Notes under the pieces: model-generated
Told to the model about the DNA's origin: nothing
Databases searched by the model: none
What the model saw: only the letters and a program-made list of their open reading frames with translations
Translations under genes and position numbers: made by a program
Source of the DNA: an uncultured Oscillibacter sp.
Lineage (GTDB): Bacteria > Bacillota > Clostridia > Oscillospirales > Oscillospiraceae
Length of the DNA: 58,999 nucleotides
Assembly (NCBI GenBank): GCA_947382875.1
Contig: CANDBG010000010.1
Coordinates: 1 to 58,999, forward strand
Reading direction: 5' to 3'
In this document: positions 8,666 through 16,523 of the stretch, piece by piece
Layout: each line of letters starts with the position of its first letter
Position numbering within the stretch: position 1 is the stretch's first letter

Positions 8666-11332
8666 TTATCCCTTGGCGGCTAACCAGTTCTTTCCCCAGT
8701 GCGCCTCCGCCGTCAGAGGCACGGACAGTTTTACGACGTTCTCCATCTCCTCCTCCAGCAAACGGGCGACCGCCTCCGCCTCCGCTTCGGGGCACTCTAC
8801 AATCAGCTCGTCGTGAACCTGAAGCACCAGACGGGCTTGCGGTTTCTCTGCCCGCAGCCGCTTCCAGACGGCCACCATAGCCATTTTCATCACGTCCGCC
8901 GCGGTGCCCTGTACCGGTGTATTCAGCGCCACACGTTCCCCGAAGGACTGCATATTTTTATTGGAGGAAGCAAGTTCCGGCAGGTCCCGGCGGCGATGGA
9001 ACAAGGTCTCCACATAACCCGTTTCCCGTGCCTTTTTGATCACATCGTCCATATATTTCCGCACCCCGGGGAATGTGGCGAAATACGCCTCCATATATGC
9101 TTTGGCGTCTGACACGGAAACGCCGATGTCCTGGGACAGCGAAAATGCGGAAATACCGTAGACAATGCCGAAATTCACTGCCTTGGCGCTGCGGCGCATC
9201 TCGTGCGTTACGTCCTCGCGGGCAACGTGAAAGACCTTGGAGGCTGTTTCAGCGTGGAAGTCGCCGCCTGCCAGAAACGCCGTCTGCATCGCTTCATCTC
9301 CGGCGATGTGAGCCAGAAGCCGCAGCTCGATTTGTGAATAGTCTGCGTCCACCAGAACACAGCCCTCTGACGCGGTGAACATTCTGCGGAATTCGCTGCC
9401 TAAGTCCGTACGGGTGGGGATGTTTTGCAAATTCGGTTCGGTGGAGCTGAGACGCCCGGTGGCCGTTACCGTCATTTGAAAATTTGTGCGGATGCGTCCA
9501 TCGGGGTCCATGGCTTTCAGCAGACCGTCGGCATAGGTGGATTTCAGCTTCGTAAACTGCCGGTATTCCAGTACGGCGTCTACCATTGGGTGCTGAAAGC
9601 GCAGCTTTTCCAGAACATCTGCATTTGTGGACCAGCCGGTTTTGGTTTTTTTGCCGTGGGGCAGGCCCAGACGCTCAAACAAGACCTCCCCCAGCTGTTT
9701 CGGGGAATTGATGTTGAATTTTCCGCCGGCCATGTCATAAATGGCCGCCTCTTGCTCCGCAATGCGGGCCGACAGCGTTTCTCCGAAGGCCGTCAGAGCG
9801 CGGGCGTCCACGCCGCAGCCGGTCCGCTCCATCTCCGCCAGAACCCGGCAAAGCGGGAGTTCCGCCGTTTCGTACAGCTCCCACATTCCTTGTTCCCGCA
9901 GTTTTTCAGAGAGCGTTTTATATAGAGCATCCACCGTTCCGGCGTAGCTGTCCAAGGCCAATTCGGCCTCCTGGGGATTTCCCAAAAGGTTAAATGCCTC
10001 CGGTTCCAGAAACAGGGGCTTTTGCAGCTCTTCATTATAATAAACTACGGACAGCCGTTGAAGGTCATAGCTCCCCGCTGTGGCGTCCAGCAGATACGCG
10101 GCAAGCGCCGTATCAAAGACAAAGCCCTCGGCAGGTAGACCGTTTTCCAGCAGTGTCCGCATCAGGTCCTTGACATTGTGGGAAACCTTCCGGATATCCT
10201 CCGAGAAAAGCGCCCGTAGGAGATCGTTCCATTCTCCCTTGAAGTGCTGGAAAAAGAGTTCCGCAGTTGTGACGGCGTTTTCGCCGGTCCAGCATACAAC
10301 CGATACCCCCGTCAGGTCCGGCAGCGTCAGGAGGGACACGTGATCCGCCGCCCGCCAGAGCGTCAGAAGCGCGTCCGCCTGAGATGGTTCCGTTACCTGC
10401 TCGATGGACCAGTCCGGAGCAGGACGGTCCTCCTCCGGCTTTTCCATCGGATGCAGACCGAATTTTTCAATCAGCTTTGTGAATTCCAGCTTCAAAAACA
10501 ACGGGTACGCCTCCGGCCCGGGGCTTTGCAGACGGTTTTCCGCCGGCTGGAATTCCAGGGGCGCGTCTGTGACGATGGTTGCTAGCCAGTACGATTCCCG
10601 TGCGCTGGACTCCCCCGCCTCCAGCTTTTTTATGACGTTCGGTTTTGCAGGCGTCTCCGGAGCTGTCACAATTTCCGGCATATGGCTGTATAAATGGTCA
10701 ATGGAACCATACATTCGCACCAAACTCATAGCCGTTTTCTCTCCCACGCCGGGAACGCCGGAAATGTTGTCCGAATTGTCGCCCATGAGGGCCTTGAGGT
10801 CGATCATGTGAATGGGGGCAAAGCCATATTCTTCCCGGAAGACCGCTTCCGTCATGTCCTTGGTGGTGGTCTGTCCCATGCGGGTGGAGACCAGCTTGAC
10901 CTTGGTCGTGTCGTTGATCAATTGCAGGCTGTCCTTGTCACCGGTGACAACAACACAGTCCCAGCCCGCTTCCTTACACCTGCGGGAGATGGTGCCCAGG
11001 AGGTCGTCGGCCTCCCAGCCTTCCAGCTCATAACGAGGGATGTTCAGGGCGTCCAGAACTTCCTTCAAAACCGGTACCTGCATCCGCAGTTCCTCCGGCA
11101 TAGGCTTGCGGGTGGCCTTGTAGGCCGCCGACGCCTTGTGGCGGAACGTGGGGGCGTGCAGGTCGAAGGTGACGCAGAGGGCGTCCGGCGATTCCTCGTT
11201 TTTCAGACGCAGGAGCGTTGTGAGAAAACCGTAAATCGCGTGAGTGAACAACCCGTCGCGGGTGCTGAGGGGACGAATGCCGTAATAGGCACGGTTGAGG
11301 ATGCTGTTTCCGTCGATAGCCATTAGCTTCAT
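8666..11332 (-). CDS. polA: DNA polymerase I
   Basis: An 888-aa PolA for Okazaki-fragment maturation and repair. The N-terminal 5'-3' nuclease domain (about 1-290) has the expected acidic sites, e.g. WEADDLLGT and GDKDSLQL. The middle region (about 300-480) lacks the DxE motif of an active 3'-5' proofreading site, as in Bacillus-type enzymes. The polymerase domain has motif A DYSQIELR (D664), motif B RRSAKAVNFGIVYG (about 713) and motif C VHDE (about 840-842). It is the first gene of a five-gene minus-strand operon. Confidence 0.97.
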   Translation of the reverse strand: MKLMAIDGNSILNRAYYGIRPLSTRDGLFTHAIYGFLTTLLRLKNEESPDALCVTFDLHAPTFRHKASAAYKATRKPMPEELRMQVPVLKEVLDALNIPRYELEGWEADDLLGTISRRCKEAGWDCVVVTGDKDSLQLINDTTKVKLVSTRMGQTTTKDMTEAVFREEYGFAPIHMIDLKALMGDNSDNISGVPGVGEKTAMSLVRMYGSIDHLYSHMPEIVTAPETPAKPNVIKKLEAGESSARESYWLATIVTDAPLEFQPAENRLQSPGPEAYPLFLKLEFTKLIEKFGLHPMEKPEEDRPAPDWSIEQVTEPSQADALLTLWRAADHVSLLTLPDLTGVSVVCWTGENAVTTAELFFQHFKGEWNDLLRALFSEDIRKVSHNVKDLMRTLLENGLPAEGFVFDTALAAYLLDATAGSYDLQRLSVVYYNEELQKPLFLEPEAFNLLGNPQEAELALDSYAGTVDALYKTLSEKLREQGMWELYETAELPLCRVLAEMERTGCGVDARALTAFGETLSARIAEQEAAIYDMAGGKFNINSPKQLGEVLFERLGLPHGKKTKTGWSTNADVLEKLRFQHPMVDAVLEYRQFTKLKSTYADGLLKAMDPDGRIRTNFQMTVTATGRLSSTEPNLQNIPTRTDLGSEFRRMFTASEGCVLVDADYSQIELRLLAHIAGDEAMQTAFLAGGDFHAETASKVFHVAREDVTHEMRRSAKAVNFGIVYGISAFSLSQDIGVSVSDAKAYMEAYFATFPGVRKYMDDVIKKARETGYVETLFHRRRDLPELASSNKNMQSFGERVALNTPVQGTAADVMKMAMVAVWKRLRAEKPQARLVLQVHDELIVECPEAEAEAVARLLEEEMENVVKLSVPLTAEAHWGKNWLAAKG

Positions 11333-11369
11333 GGTGTGGGAACCTCCCTGTTTTGATCATACAAGGAGA

Positions 11370-11398
11370 ATTATACCATGTTTGGTTTCATTTCACAA
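11370..11398 (-). promoter_or_regulatory. sigma-A promoter of the polA operon
   Basis: Minus strand: TTGTGA, 17-nt spacer, perfect TATAAT. It is 38 nt from the polA start; a GGGAGG ribosome site lies between. Confidence 0.78.
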
Positions 11399-11499
11399 CA
11401 GGCAGACGCGCTTGTGTTTCTTTACGCGTTTTCCGTTTCTTTTTCCGCGAAAAAAGCCATACTGTTTCTATCCCGCTCATTGGAAAGGAGTTTTCATTT

Positions 11500-12441
11500 A
11501 TGAACCGTTTTGCATCCTTTTCCCTGGTTCTGTCGTTTCTTTTGACTCTGACCGCCTGCGGCAAAAATCTTCCGGACACCAGGCAGCCGGAGGAGCCGCC
11601 CCAGGAGGACGGCGGTGAGGAAGTTACCGTATATCACAGCGGCGGCGTGGAAATGGCCCTGCCCAACCGCTACGCAAATCAGCTGACCGTTTGCACCAAT
11701 GAGGGCGAGGCTGAAAACGGCTTCCAGACGCTTTTTTCTGTCTATGAAACTGCGTCCCTGCAAGCCGCCGAAGCTGATTTTGACGATACAAATGGATTTG
11801 GTTTTCTCTTTGGTTTTGCGGCCCTCGACCAGACGGCCCTGGAACAGTTTTTGAGCACGCTGCCCCCCGGAATGGATATCTTTGCCCAGGACGAAAACCG
11901 TTACTACGCCTACACGTACCCTACTGACGTTCAGTTCTACCGCCGCGGCGGTGAGGTGGACACCGGGTCGGAGGACTGGAAAAATTGGCAGACGTTGAAT
12001 GACCTTGGCGGGGAAGTCCAGGCTGACCTGACGGGGCGCAACGGTCTTCAGCCCTTCACGATGGACGCCTTTTTTGAACAGGAATTCACGTATGACGGCG
12101 ACCATGTGTATTTGAATTATTATCCGAATTTTGCCTCCGGCGGGGACGACCAGGAGTTTTATACCCTGGTGCTCTCACAGCCCATCCGGCAGGGACACGA
12201 GGGCATCTGGTGCGTGGAGCGAATGCTGGATGCAACTGGTCAGACCTATTATTATTTCCCCGACAGCGGCAAGCCTGCCATGGAATATTATGCCGAGCTT
12301 CAGGAGGCCAGCGGCGAAGGGCAGTACAGAGAACTCCTGACGCCCCTTGGCGCGGCGAAATTTTTTATACAGGAATCCGGCTATTTCAGCGGCGAAGCCG
12401 CCGACGAGAGCTTTCGCGCCCTTCCGGACACCGCCTCCTGA
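11500..12441 (+). CDS. hypothetical lipoprotein
   Basis: A 313-aa putative lipoprotein. A signal peptide ends at the lipobox LTAC with the modified cysteine at position 20. The mature part is acidic and has no domain I recognise; it alternates beta-like segments with Gly/Asp-rich loops. The ATG at 11500 follows AAAGGAG with good spacing, so the longer in-frame extension from 11353, which overlaps the polA promoter, is rejected. It is a single gene divergent from polA. Function unknown; surface-anchored on the outer face of the membrane is inferred. Confidence 0.75.
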   Translation: MNRFASFSLVLSFLLTLTACGKNLPDTRQPEEPPQEDGGEEVTVYHSGGVEMALPNRYANQLTVCTNEGEAENGFQTLFSVYETASLQAAEADFDDTNGFGFLFGFAALDQTALEQFLSTLPPGMDIFAQDENRYYAYTYPTDVQFYRRGGEVDTGSEDWKNWQTLNDLGGEVQADLTGRNGLQPFTMDAFFEQEFTYDGDHVYLNYYPNFASGGDDQEFYTLVLSQPIRQGHEGIWCVERMLDATGQTYYYFPDSGKPAMEYYAELQEASGEGQYRELLTPLGAAKFFIQESGYFSGEAADESFRALPDTAS

Positions 12442-12526
12442 TCCGCTGCGCCGGTTTTCTCCAAAATTTCCCGGATTTCCTCAAAAAATGACAGCGTTCT
12501 CCTGGGAATATTTTTTTCCTGAAATC

Positions 12527-12555
12527 TTGTAAATTCCCGACGCTTGTGTTACAAT
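12527..12555 (+). promoter_or_regulatory. sigma-A promoter of the bactofilin gene
   Basis: TTGTAA, 17-nt spacer, TACAAT (5/6 at -10). It lies 39 nt ahead of the bactofilin ATG. Confidence 0.7.
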
Positions 12556-12593
12556 GAAACTCAGCAAACGCTAAACAGGAAAGGGTGGAAAAT

Positions 12594-13091
12594 ATGGGAC
12601 TTTTTGGAGGAACAACAAAACCTGCCGGTTCGGTGGACCCTCTGCCTCCCGAGGGCGGAAACGAAGAACAGTTCAGCGATATCCCTGAACTGCCGGAACC
12701 CCGTACCGACACCATCATCGCAAAGGATATCACCGTCTCCGGAAACCTCTGCGGCGAGGGCGTCGTTCAGATCGAAGGCACGTTTGAGGGGGAAATCAAG
12801 CTCAAGGGCTATGTCATCGTCACGGCCTCCGGCGTCATCCGCGGGCCGATTGAGGCGGATGTGATCCGCATTGCCGGCAATGTGGAGGGCAATATTACCG
12901 CCCTTGACCATTTGCAGCTGGAACGTTCCGGCACCATTTTGGGCGACGTTGCGTCGGTCTCCTTCGTCATTGAAAACGGCGGCCGTCTCAATGGCAGAAG
13001 TACCATGATTGAAGGACGTTCGCCTTCCGTTCCCCGTGTCGACCGTATCCCCAAGGAAAAAAAGGCGGAACAGGAAGCGGAACCCGTTTAA
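12594..13091 (+). CDS. bactofilin family polymer-forming protein
   Basis: A 165-aa bactofilin (DUF583). The central domain has the repeating beta-helix pattern: DITVSGNLCGEGVVQIEG, FEGEIKLKGYVIV, GPIEADVIRIAGNVEGNI, each turn near 17-18 residues. Ends are Pro/charged and disordered, as usual. Bactofilins form nucleotide-independent filaments that position wall or sporulation factors. The ATG at 12594 is preferred over a GTG at 12585 that overlaps the ribosome site. Monocistronic between its own promoter and terminator. Confidence 0.9.
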   Translation: MGLFGGTTKPAGSVDPLPPEGGNEEQFSDIPELPEPRTDTIIAKDITVSGNLCGEGVVQIEGTFEGEIKLKGYVIVTASGVIRGPIEADVIRIAGNVEGNITALDHLQLERSGTILGDVASVSFVIENGGRLNGRSTMIEGRSPSVPRVDRIPKEKKAEQEAEPV

Positions 13092-13112
13092 TCCCACCAG
13101 TACGCAGGCAAA

Positions 13113-13141
13113 ACGCCGGAGGTTTTCCTCCGGCGTTTTTT
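13113..13141 (+). terminator. intrinsic terminator after the bactofilin gene
   Basis: Perfect 10-bp stem ACGCCGGAGG/CCTCCGGCGT with a TTTT loop, followed by a T-run. Confidence 0.9.
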
Positions 13142-13149
13142 GTGTTTCC

Positions 13150-13833
13150 TTATACGATTTCCAAAAGTTCCCGCAAATCGGAAATCTCGTAGTCAATCCG
13201 CAGACCCGGCCTGCGGGGAGCTTTCTTTGGGTTGTACCAGCAGCAGGGAAACCCCGCGTTGTTTGCGCCCTGAATGTCAGTGGACAGCGAATCCCCAATG
13301 GCCAGGGCGTTTTTCTCCGTCAGACCGGGAACCTGACGGCGGATATAGTCATAATAGGCACGGTCCGGCTTGGCGGCGCCTGCTTCCTCGGAAATGAACG
13401 CGCCGTCGAAGAACTGCGCAAATACGCTGTTTTGCAGACGGGTCCGCTGCACGGACGCCACCGCATTTGTTATGATGTACATTTGACATCCCCGCTCCCG
13501 CAGGGCGCGGCATACCTCCTCTGCGTACGGAAGCGGGTACACCCCCTCCCCCAGTGCGGACAGATAATCGGCGTTGCACTGAGCGGGGTCCCGGTCCAGA
13601 CGCAGGGTATTCAGAAACCGGACGTAGCGTTCCAGTGTGACAAATTCCTTGGTGACTTCCCGGCGGTCAAACGCCGCCCACAATTCCTGATTGATTTCAT
13701 GGTAAAGCTGGTATGTCTCCGGATTGTGTGGAATGCCGTGAAGCCGGCACATATGCGCAAAGGCTTTGCCGGATGCTTTTGGAAAATCAAACAGCGTGTC
13801 GTCGGCGTCAAATAACAAATACGGGTAGTTCAT
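13150..13833 (-). CDS. HAD-superfamily hydrolase, YjjG/YfnB type
   Basis: A 227-aa HAD phosphatase with motif I DADDTLFDF (nucleophile D9, acid D11), motif II IITNAV, motif III AAKPD lysine and motif IV IGDSLSTD. The helical cap and the DADDTLFDF sequence match the YjjG/YfnB group, which dephosphorylates pyrimidine nucleotides and non-canonical nucleotides in characterised members. The gene stands alone, convergent with the bactofilin gene; GGAAAGGAAA precedes the ATG. Substrate is inferred only from the subfamily. Confidence 0.87.
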   Translation of the reverse strand: MNYPYLLFDADDTLFDFPKASGKAFAHMCRLHGIPHNPETYQLYHEINQELWAAFDRREVTKEFVTLERYVRFLNTLRLDRDPAQCNADYLSALGEGVYPLPYAEEVCRALRERGCQMYIITNAVASVQRTRLQNSVFAQFFDGAFISEEAGAAKPDRAYYDYIRRQVPGLTEKNALAIGDSLSTDIQGANNAGFPCCWYNPKKAPRRPGLRIDYEISDLRELLEIV

Positions 13834-13866
13834 AATAAAACGGTTTCCTTTCCGAAAGCCCGCCGG

Positions 13867-13893
13867 ACTTTTTCTTCATTCTAGCATACGTTC
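13867..13893 (+). promoter_or_regulatory. candidate mother-cell sporulation promoter of dpaAB
   Basis: AC at -35, 16-nt spacer, CATACGTTC at -10, close to the sigma-K consensus (AC, 16-17 nt, CATAnnnTA; last base differs). It is 63 nt ahead of dpaA, an operon controlled by sigma-K in Bacillus subtilis. Short motifs like this occur by chance, so the call rests partly on context. Confidence 0.45.
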
Positions 13894-13955
13894 TGCAAAA
13901 AGGCAATCACCCTTTCTCCGTTTTTCCATATCATGGAATGAGGGGGGAATCTTGC

Positions 13956-14777
13956 ATGAAGAAAACCTATGGCGTGATTGGCGGCGACCGCCGTCAGGCG
14001 GAACTTGCCCAGCTTCTGCGGCTGGAAGGCAATTCCGTATTCACATATGGCTTGAGCCGATGGAAGGCTGGAGAAGAGGTTTCTCTGGACCAGGCTTCCG
14101 TGGCGAATGTCATCCTCCTGCCGCTGCCGCTGTGCAAAGGCGACGGCGTGCTGAATTGTGAGGAAGGCGCAGTGCCTACAATGGAGCTGTTCCGGCGGCT
14201 GCGGCCCCGGCAGAGGATTCTGGCAGGTCAGGTGCAGCCCGCCCAGCTTCGGGAGGCCGAAGCCTGCGGCTTGTGTCTGGAGGACTATTTTCTCCGGGAG
14301 GAGCTGACTGTTGCCAACGCCGCCGCCACAGCGGAGGGCGCGATTCAAATCGCAATGGAACGGTTAGATCAGACCCTGCTGGGCATGGATTGCCTGGTCC
14401 TGGGATTTGGACGGATTGGCAAGCTGCTTTGTCACCGTCTGCACGGCCTGGGCGCACGGGTAACGGCTGCCGCCCGGAAGCCGAAGGACCTCGCCTGGAT
14501 TCGGGCCTATGGATATCAGGCTCTGGAAACCAGCGCGCTGGACGGCCAATTGTCCGCCTTTGGGGCAGTGTTCAACACGGTCCCCTCCCTCATTCTGAAC
14601 GGCTCGCTGACGGCGCAGCTGTCCGAGGACTGCCTTTGCGTGGACCTTGCGTCCGTTCGGGGCATCGAACCGGCGGAACGAGCGGTGTGGGCCAGGTCCC
14701 TGCCGGGACGCCTGTCGCCCCGTACGGCCGCTGCCGCCATCCGGGACGCCGTTCACTCTATTTTAATGGAAGAATGA
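13956..14777 (+). CDS. dpaA: dipicolinate synthase subunit A
   Basis: A 273-aa DpaA (SpoVFA), which with DpaB oxidises dihydrodipicolinate to dipicolinic acid, the calcium chelator of the spore core, in the mother cell. Seen: N-terminal GVIGGDRRQAELAQLL, a second Rossmann motif LVLGFGRIGKLL with the nucleotide glycines, and a final segment ending PGRLSPRTAAAAIRDAV. The ATG at 13956 follows GAGGGGGGAA; an ATG six codons upstream has no ribosome site. dpaB follows after 10 nt. Confidence 0.93.
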   Translation: MKKTYGVIGGDRRQAELAQLLRLEGNSVFTYGLSRWKAGEEVSLDQASVANVILLPLPLCKGDGVLNCEEGAVPTMELFRRLRPRQRILAGQVQPAQLREAEACGLCLEDYFLREELTVANAAATAEGAIQIAMERLDQTLLGMDCLVLGFGRIGKLLCHRLHGLGARVTAAARKPKDLAWIRAYGYQALETSALDGQLSAFGAVFNTVPSLILNGSLTAQLSEDCLCVDLASVRGIEPAERAVWARSLPGRLSPRTAAAAIRDAVHSILMEE

Positions 14778-14787
14778 GGTGACCTGT

Positions 14788-15363
14788 ATGCGGAAGGAAC
14801 GGGTCGGTTTTGCTGTTTGCGGCTCCTTCTGCACCCATCAGAGGGTGCTGCGGGCGCTGGAAGCGTTTACGGAGCGGTATGAGACCGTGATTCCGATTGT
14901 TTCGGAGATCTCTGCCTTTACAGATACCCGTTTCGGAACCTCCGAAAAATTGCTGGAACGGCTGGAGGACCTGACGGGACATGATGTTTTATACGATATT
15001 CCATCGGTAGAGCCGATTGGCCCGAAAGGATTGCTGGATGTGCTGGTAATCGCACCTGCTACCGGCAATACCATTGCCAAACTGGCCGCGGGGATTACGG
15101 ATTCCGTTGTGACCATGGCGGCCAAGGCGCATCTGCGGAATGAGCGGCCCGTCGTCATTGCGGTGTCCAGCAACGACGGCCTGAGCGCTGGCGCACGGAA
15201 TATCGCGGAGCTTTTGGTACGGAAAAATTACTATTTCGTACCCTTCGGGCAGGACAATGCCATCCAAAAGCCTGCGTCGCTTGTGGCAGATTTCGACCAG
15301 ATGCTGGATACGGTGGATGCCGCCCTGCGGGGCCAGCAACTTCAGCCGATCTTACTGCGGTAA
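14788..15363 (+). CDS. dpaB: dipicolinate synthase subunit B
   Basis: A 191-aa flavoprotein-like subunit (SpoVFB) of dipicolinate synthase, related to the UbiX/Dfp fold. Seen: GFAVCGSFCTHQRVL at the start (flavin phosphate loop), VLVIAPATGNTIAKLAAGI, and AVSSNDGLSAGARNI. The dpaA stop and a GAGGTGA ribosome site overlap just before the ATG at 14788, pointing to coupled translation; an in-frame GTG at 14779 lies inside that site. The pair dpaAB is diagnostic of endospore formers. Confidence 0.93.
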   Translation: MRKERVGFAVCGSFCTHQRVLRALEAFTERYETVIPIVSEISAFTDTRFGTSEKLLERLEDLTGHDVLYDIPSVEPIGPKGLLDVLVIAPATGNTIAKLAAGITDSVVTMAAKAHLRNERPVVIAVSSNDGLSAGARNIAELLVRKNYYFVPFGQDNAIQKPASLVADFDQMLDTVDAALRGQQLQPILLR

Positions 15364-15372
15364 ATATGTTGA

Positions 15373-15398
15373 GCCGGGCGGAAGCCCGGCCCTTTTTT
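15373..15398 (+). terminator. intrinsic terminator after dpaB
   Basis: GCCGGGC/GCCCGGC stem with GGAA tetraloop followed by CC and six T. Confidence 0.9.
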
Positions 15399-15639
15399 CA
15401 TTTTTTCCCTGCTTTTCTAAAATTCTCTGCCTGGGAATAAAAAAATGAAAAAACAGTGGATTTTTGGAAAATGATGTGTTATAGTGTCTTCAAGGAAGCT
15501 TTGCATTGACAGAGCTTTCCATGCATTTATTTGTAAATTTTTGGGAAATTCTTTCAGGAGATGAAAACCATTTTTTATCTTGCAGCAGAATGTAAAAAGC
15601 CGGGAAACCGGTAAAATGTGGAAGGGAGATTGATCAAAT

Positions 15640-16068
15640 ATGCGGGTTTCCACGAAGGGACGGTATGCTCTGCGGCTGATGGTGGACATCGCTGCCCACG
15701 ATGGAGAGGGCTACGTTTCTCTGCGGGATGCAGCTTCCCGGCAGGGTATTTCGCTGAAATACCTGGAGCAAATCGCTGGAATGCTGTCCCGAACCGGGCT
15801 TCTGCAAAGCGGACGGGGCGCACAGGGCGGCTACCGCCTCGCCCTCCCGCCGGAGGAGTACACCGTTGGACATATCCTCCGGCTGACAGAGGGAAATCTC
15901 GCCCCGGTGGTCTGCCTGACCGATACGGATGGCTCCTGTGAACGCTGTGACGAGTGCTCTACACAGGATTTCTGGGCTGGCTTGTACGCTGCTGTAAACG
16001 AGTATATCGACCATTTTACATTGGCCGACCTGCTGCTGGAGTACCAGAAAAAAGCACAGAACACATGA
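15640..16068 (+). CDS. Rrf2-family regulator, IscR-like
   Basis: A 142-aa winged-helix regulator. The N-terminus MRVSTKGRYALRLMVDIA and the recognition region SLKYLEQIAGMLSRTGLLQS are typical of Rrf2 proteins. Four cysteines (C92, C100, C103, C106) can hold an iron-sulfur cluster, as in IscR or CymR-like sensors. In most Firmicutes such a gene precedes iscS/iscU, but here it is alone, with a terminator right behind, so the regulon is elsewhere. A TTGACA near 15507 is a possible -35 in the 276-nt leader, without a convincing -10. Confidence 0.88.
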   Translation: MRVSTKGRYALRLMVDIAAHDGEGYVSLRDAASRQGISLKYLEQIAGMLSRTGLLQSGRGAQGGYRLALPPEEYTVGHILRLTEGNLAPVVCLTDTDGSCERCDECSTQDFWAGLYAAVNEYIDHFTLADLLLEYQKKAQNT

Positions 16069-16070
16069 GA

Positions 16071-16095
16071 AAAGGACCGGCCTTTTGGCCGGTCC
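16071..16095. terminator. bidirectional terminator, Rrf2 gene and SASP gene
   Basis: Perfect 9-bp stem GGACCGGCC/GGCCGGTCC with TTTT loop between converging genes; TTTTCTC follows on the minus strand, which serves the SASP gene. Confidence 0.8.
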
Positions 16096-16114
16096 CTTCG
16101 ACTCCAGCGGGAAG

Positions 16115-16312
16115 TTACAGGGACTTCTCGTAGGACTCAATCATTTTCTTGACCATCTGGCCGCCGACGGAACCGGCCTCACGGCTGGTGAGATCGCCGT
16201 TGTAGCCTTCCTTCAGGTTGACGCCAACCTCGGAAGCAGCCTCCATCTTGAACTTATCCATTGCCGCACGGGCCTCGGGAACGTTAATCTGGTTGTTGTT
16301 CTTGCTAGACAT
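16115..16312 (-). CDS. alpha/beta-type small acid-soluble spore protein
   Basis: A 65-aa SASP that coats and protects DNA in the forespore. Seen: KMEAASEVGVNLKEGYNGDL, which includes the germination-protease recognition region, then LTSREAGSVGGQMVKKMI, the conserved DNA-contacting second half. The ATG at 16312 follows AAGGAGA; the open frame continues upstream but those residues are not SASP-like and overlap the promoter. The gene is alone and has a sigma-G-like promoter, consistent with forespore expression. Confidence 0.95.
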   Translation of the reverse strand: MSSKNNNQINVPEARAAMDKFKMEAASEVGVNLKEGYNGDLTSREAGSVGGQMVKKMIESYEKSL

Positions 16313-16369
16313 ATTACATCTCTCCTTTTCATCTTCAGTTGCGTTTGCGTTCACTGGGTATCGCAAGCA

Positions 16370-16398
16370 TAGTTTGACTCGAAACCTCGCGAATATCC
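16370..16398 (-). promoter_or_regulatory. candidate sigma-G promoter of the SASP gene
   Basis: Minus strand GGATA (4/5 to GHATR), 17-nt spacer, CAAACTA (6/7 to CATnHTA). It lies 57 nt upstream of the SASP ATG, the usual distance. Sigma-G control is known for this gene family. Confidence 0.55.
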
Positions 16399-16456
16399 TC
16401 TCTTTCAGCCGGTAATTTTTTCTGGACGAAAAAAGTGGAACAGACTTCTTTTTCTG

Positions 16457-16498
16457 CAAAAAACGCGGTGGTTCCAAACGACTTTGCCGTTTGGAACC
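16457..16498 (-). terminator. probable terminator of dnaE
   Basis: An 11-bp perfect stem (GGTTCCAAACG, 7-nt loop) lies 25 nt after the dnaE stop, with six T after a 6-nt gap on the minus strand. Confidence 0.6.
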
Positions 16499-16523
16499 AT
16501 CCCACAAGCCGTACGCAATGCGG

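Noticed and set aside
7227-8816. A 529-codon plus-strand frame
   Set aside because: Covers rimI, the SUFU gene and the polA end in antisense; composition is Arg/Pro-rich as in shadow frames.
15364-15639. A riboswitch or small RNA in the AT-rich spacer before the Rrf2 gene
   Set aside because: Only an isolated TTGACA and no stable conserved fold could be recognised.
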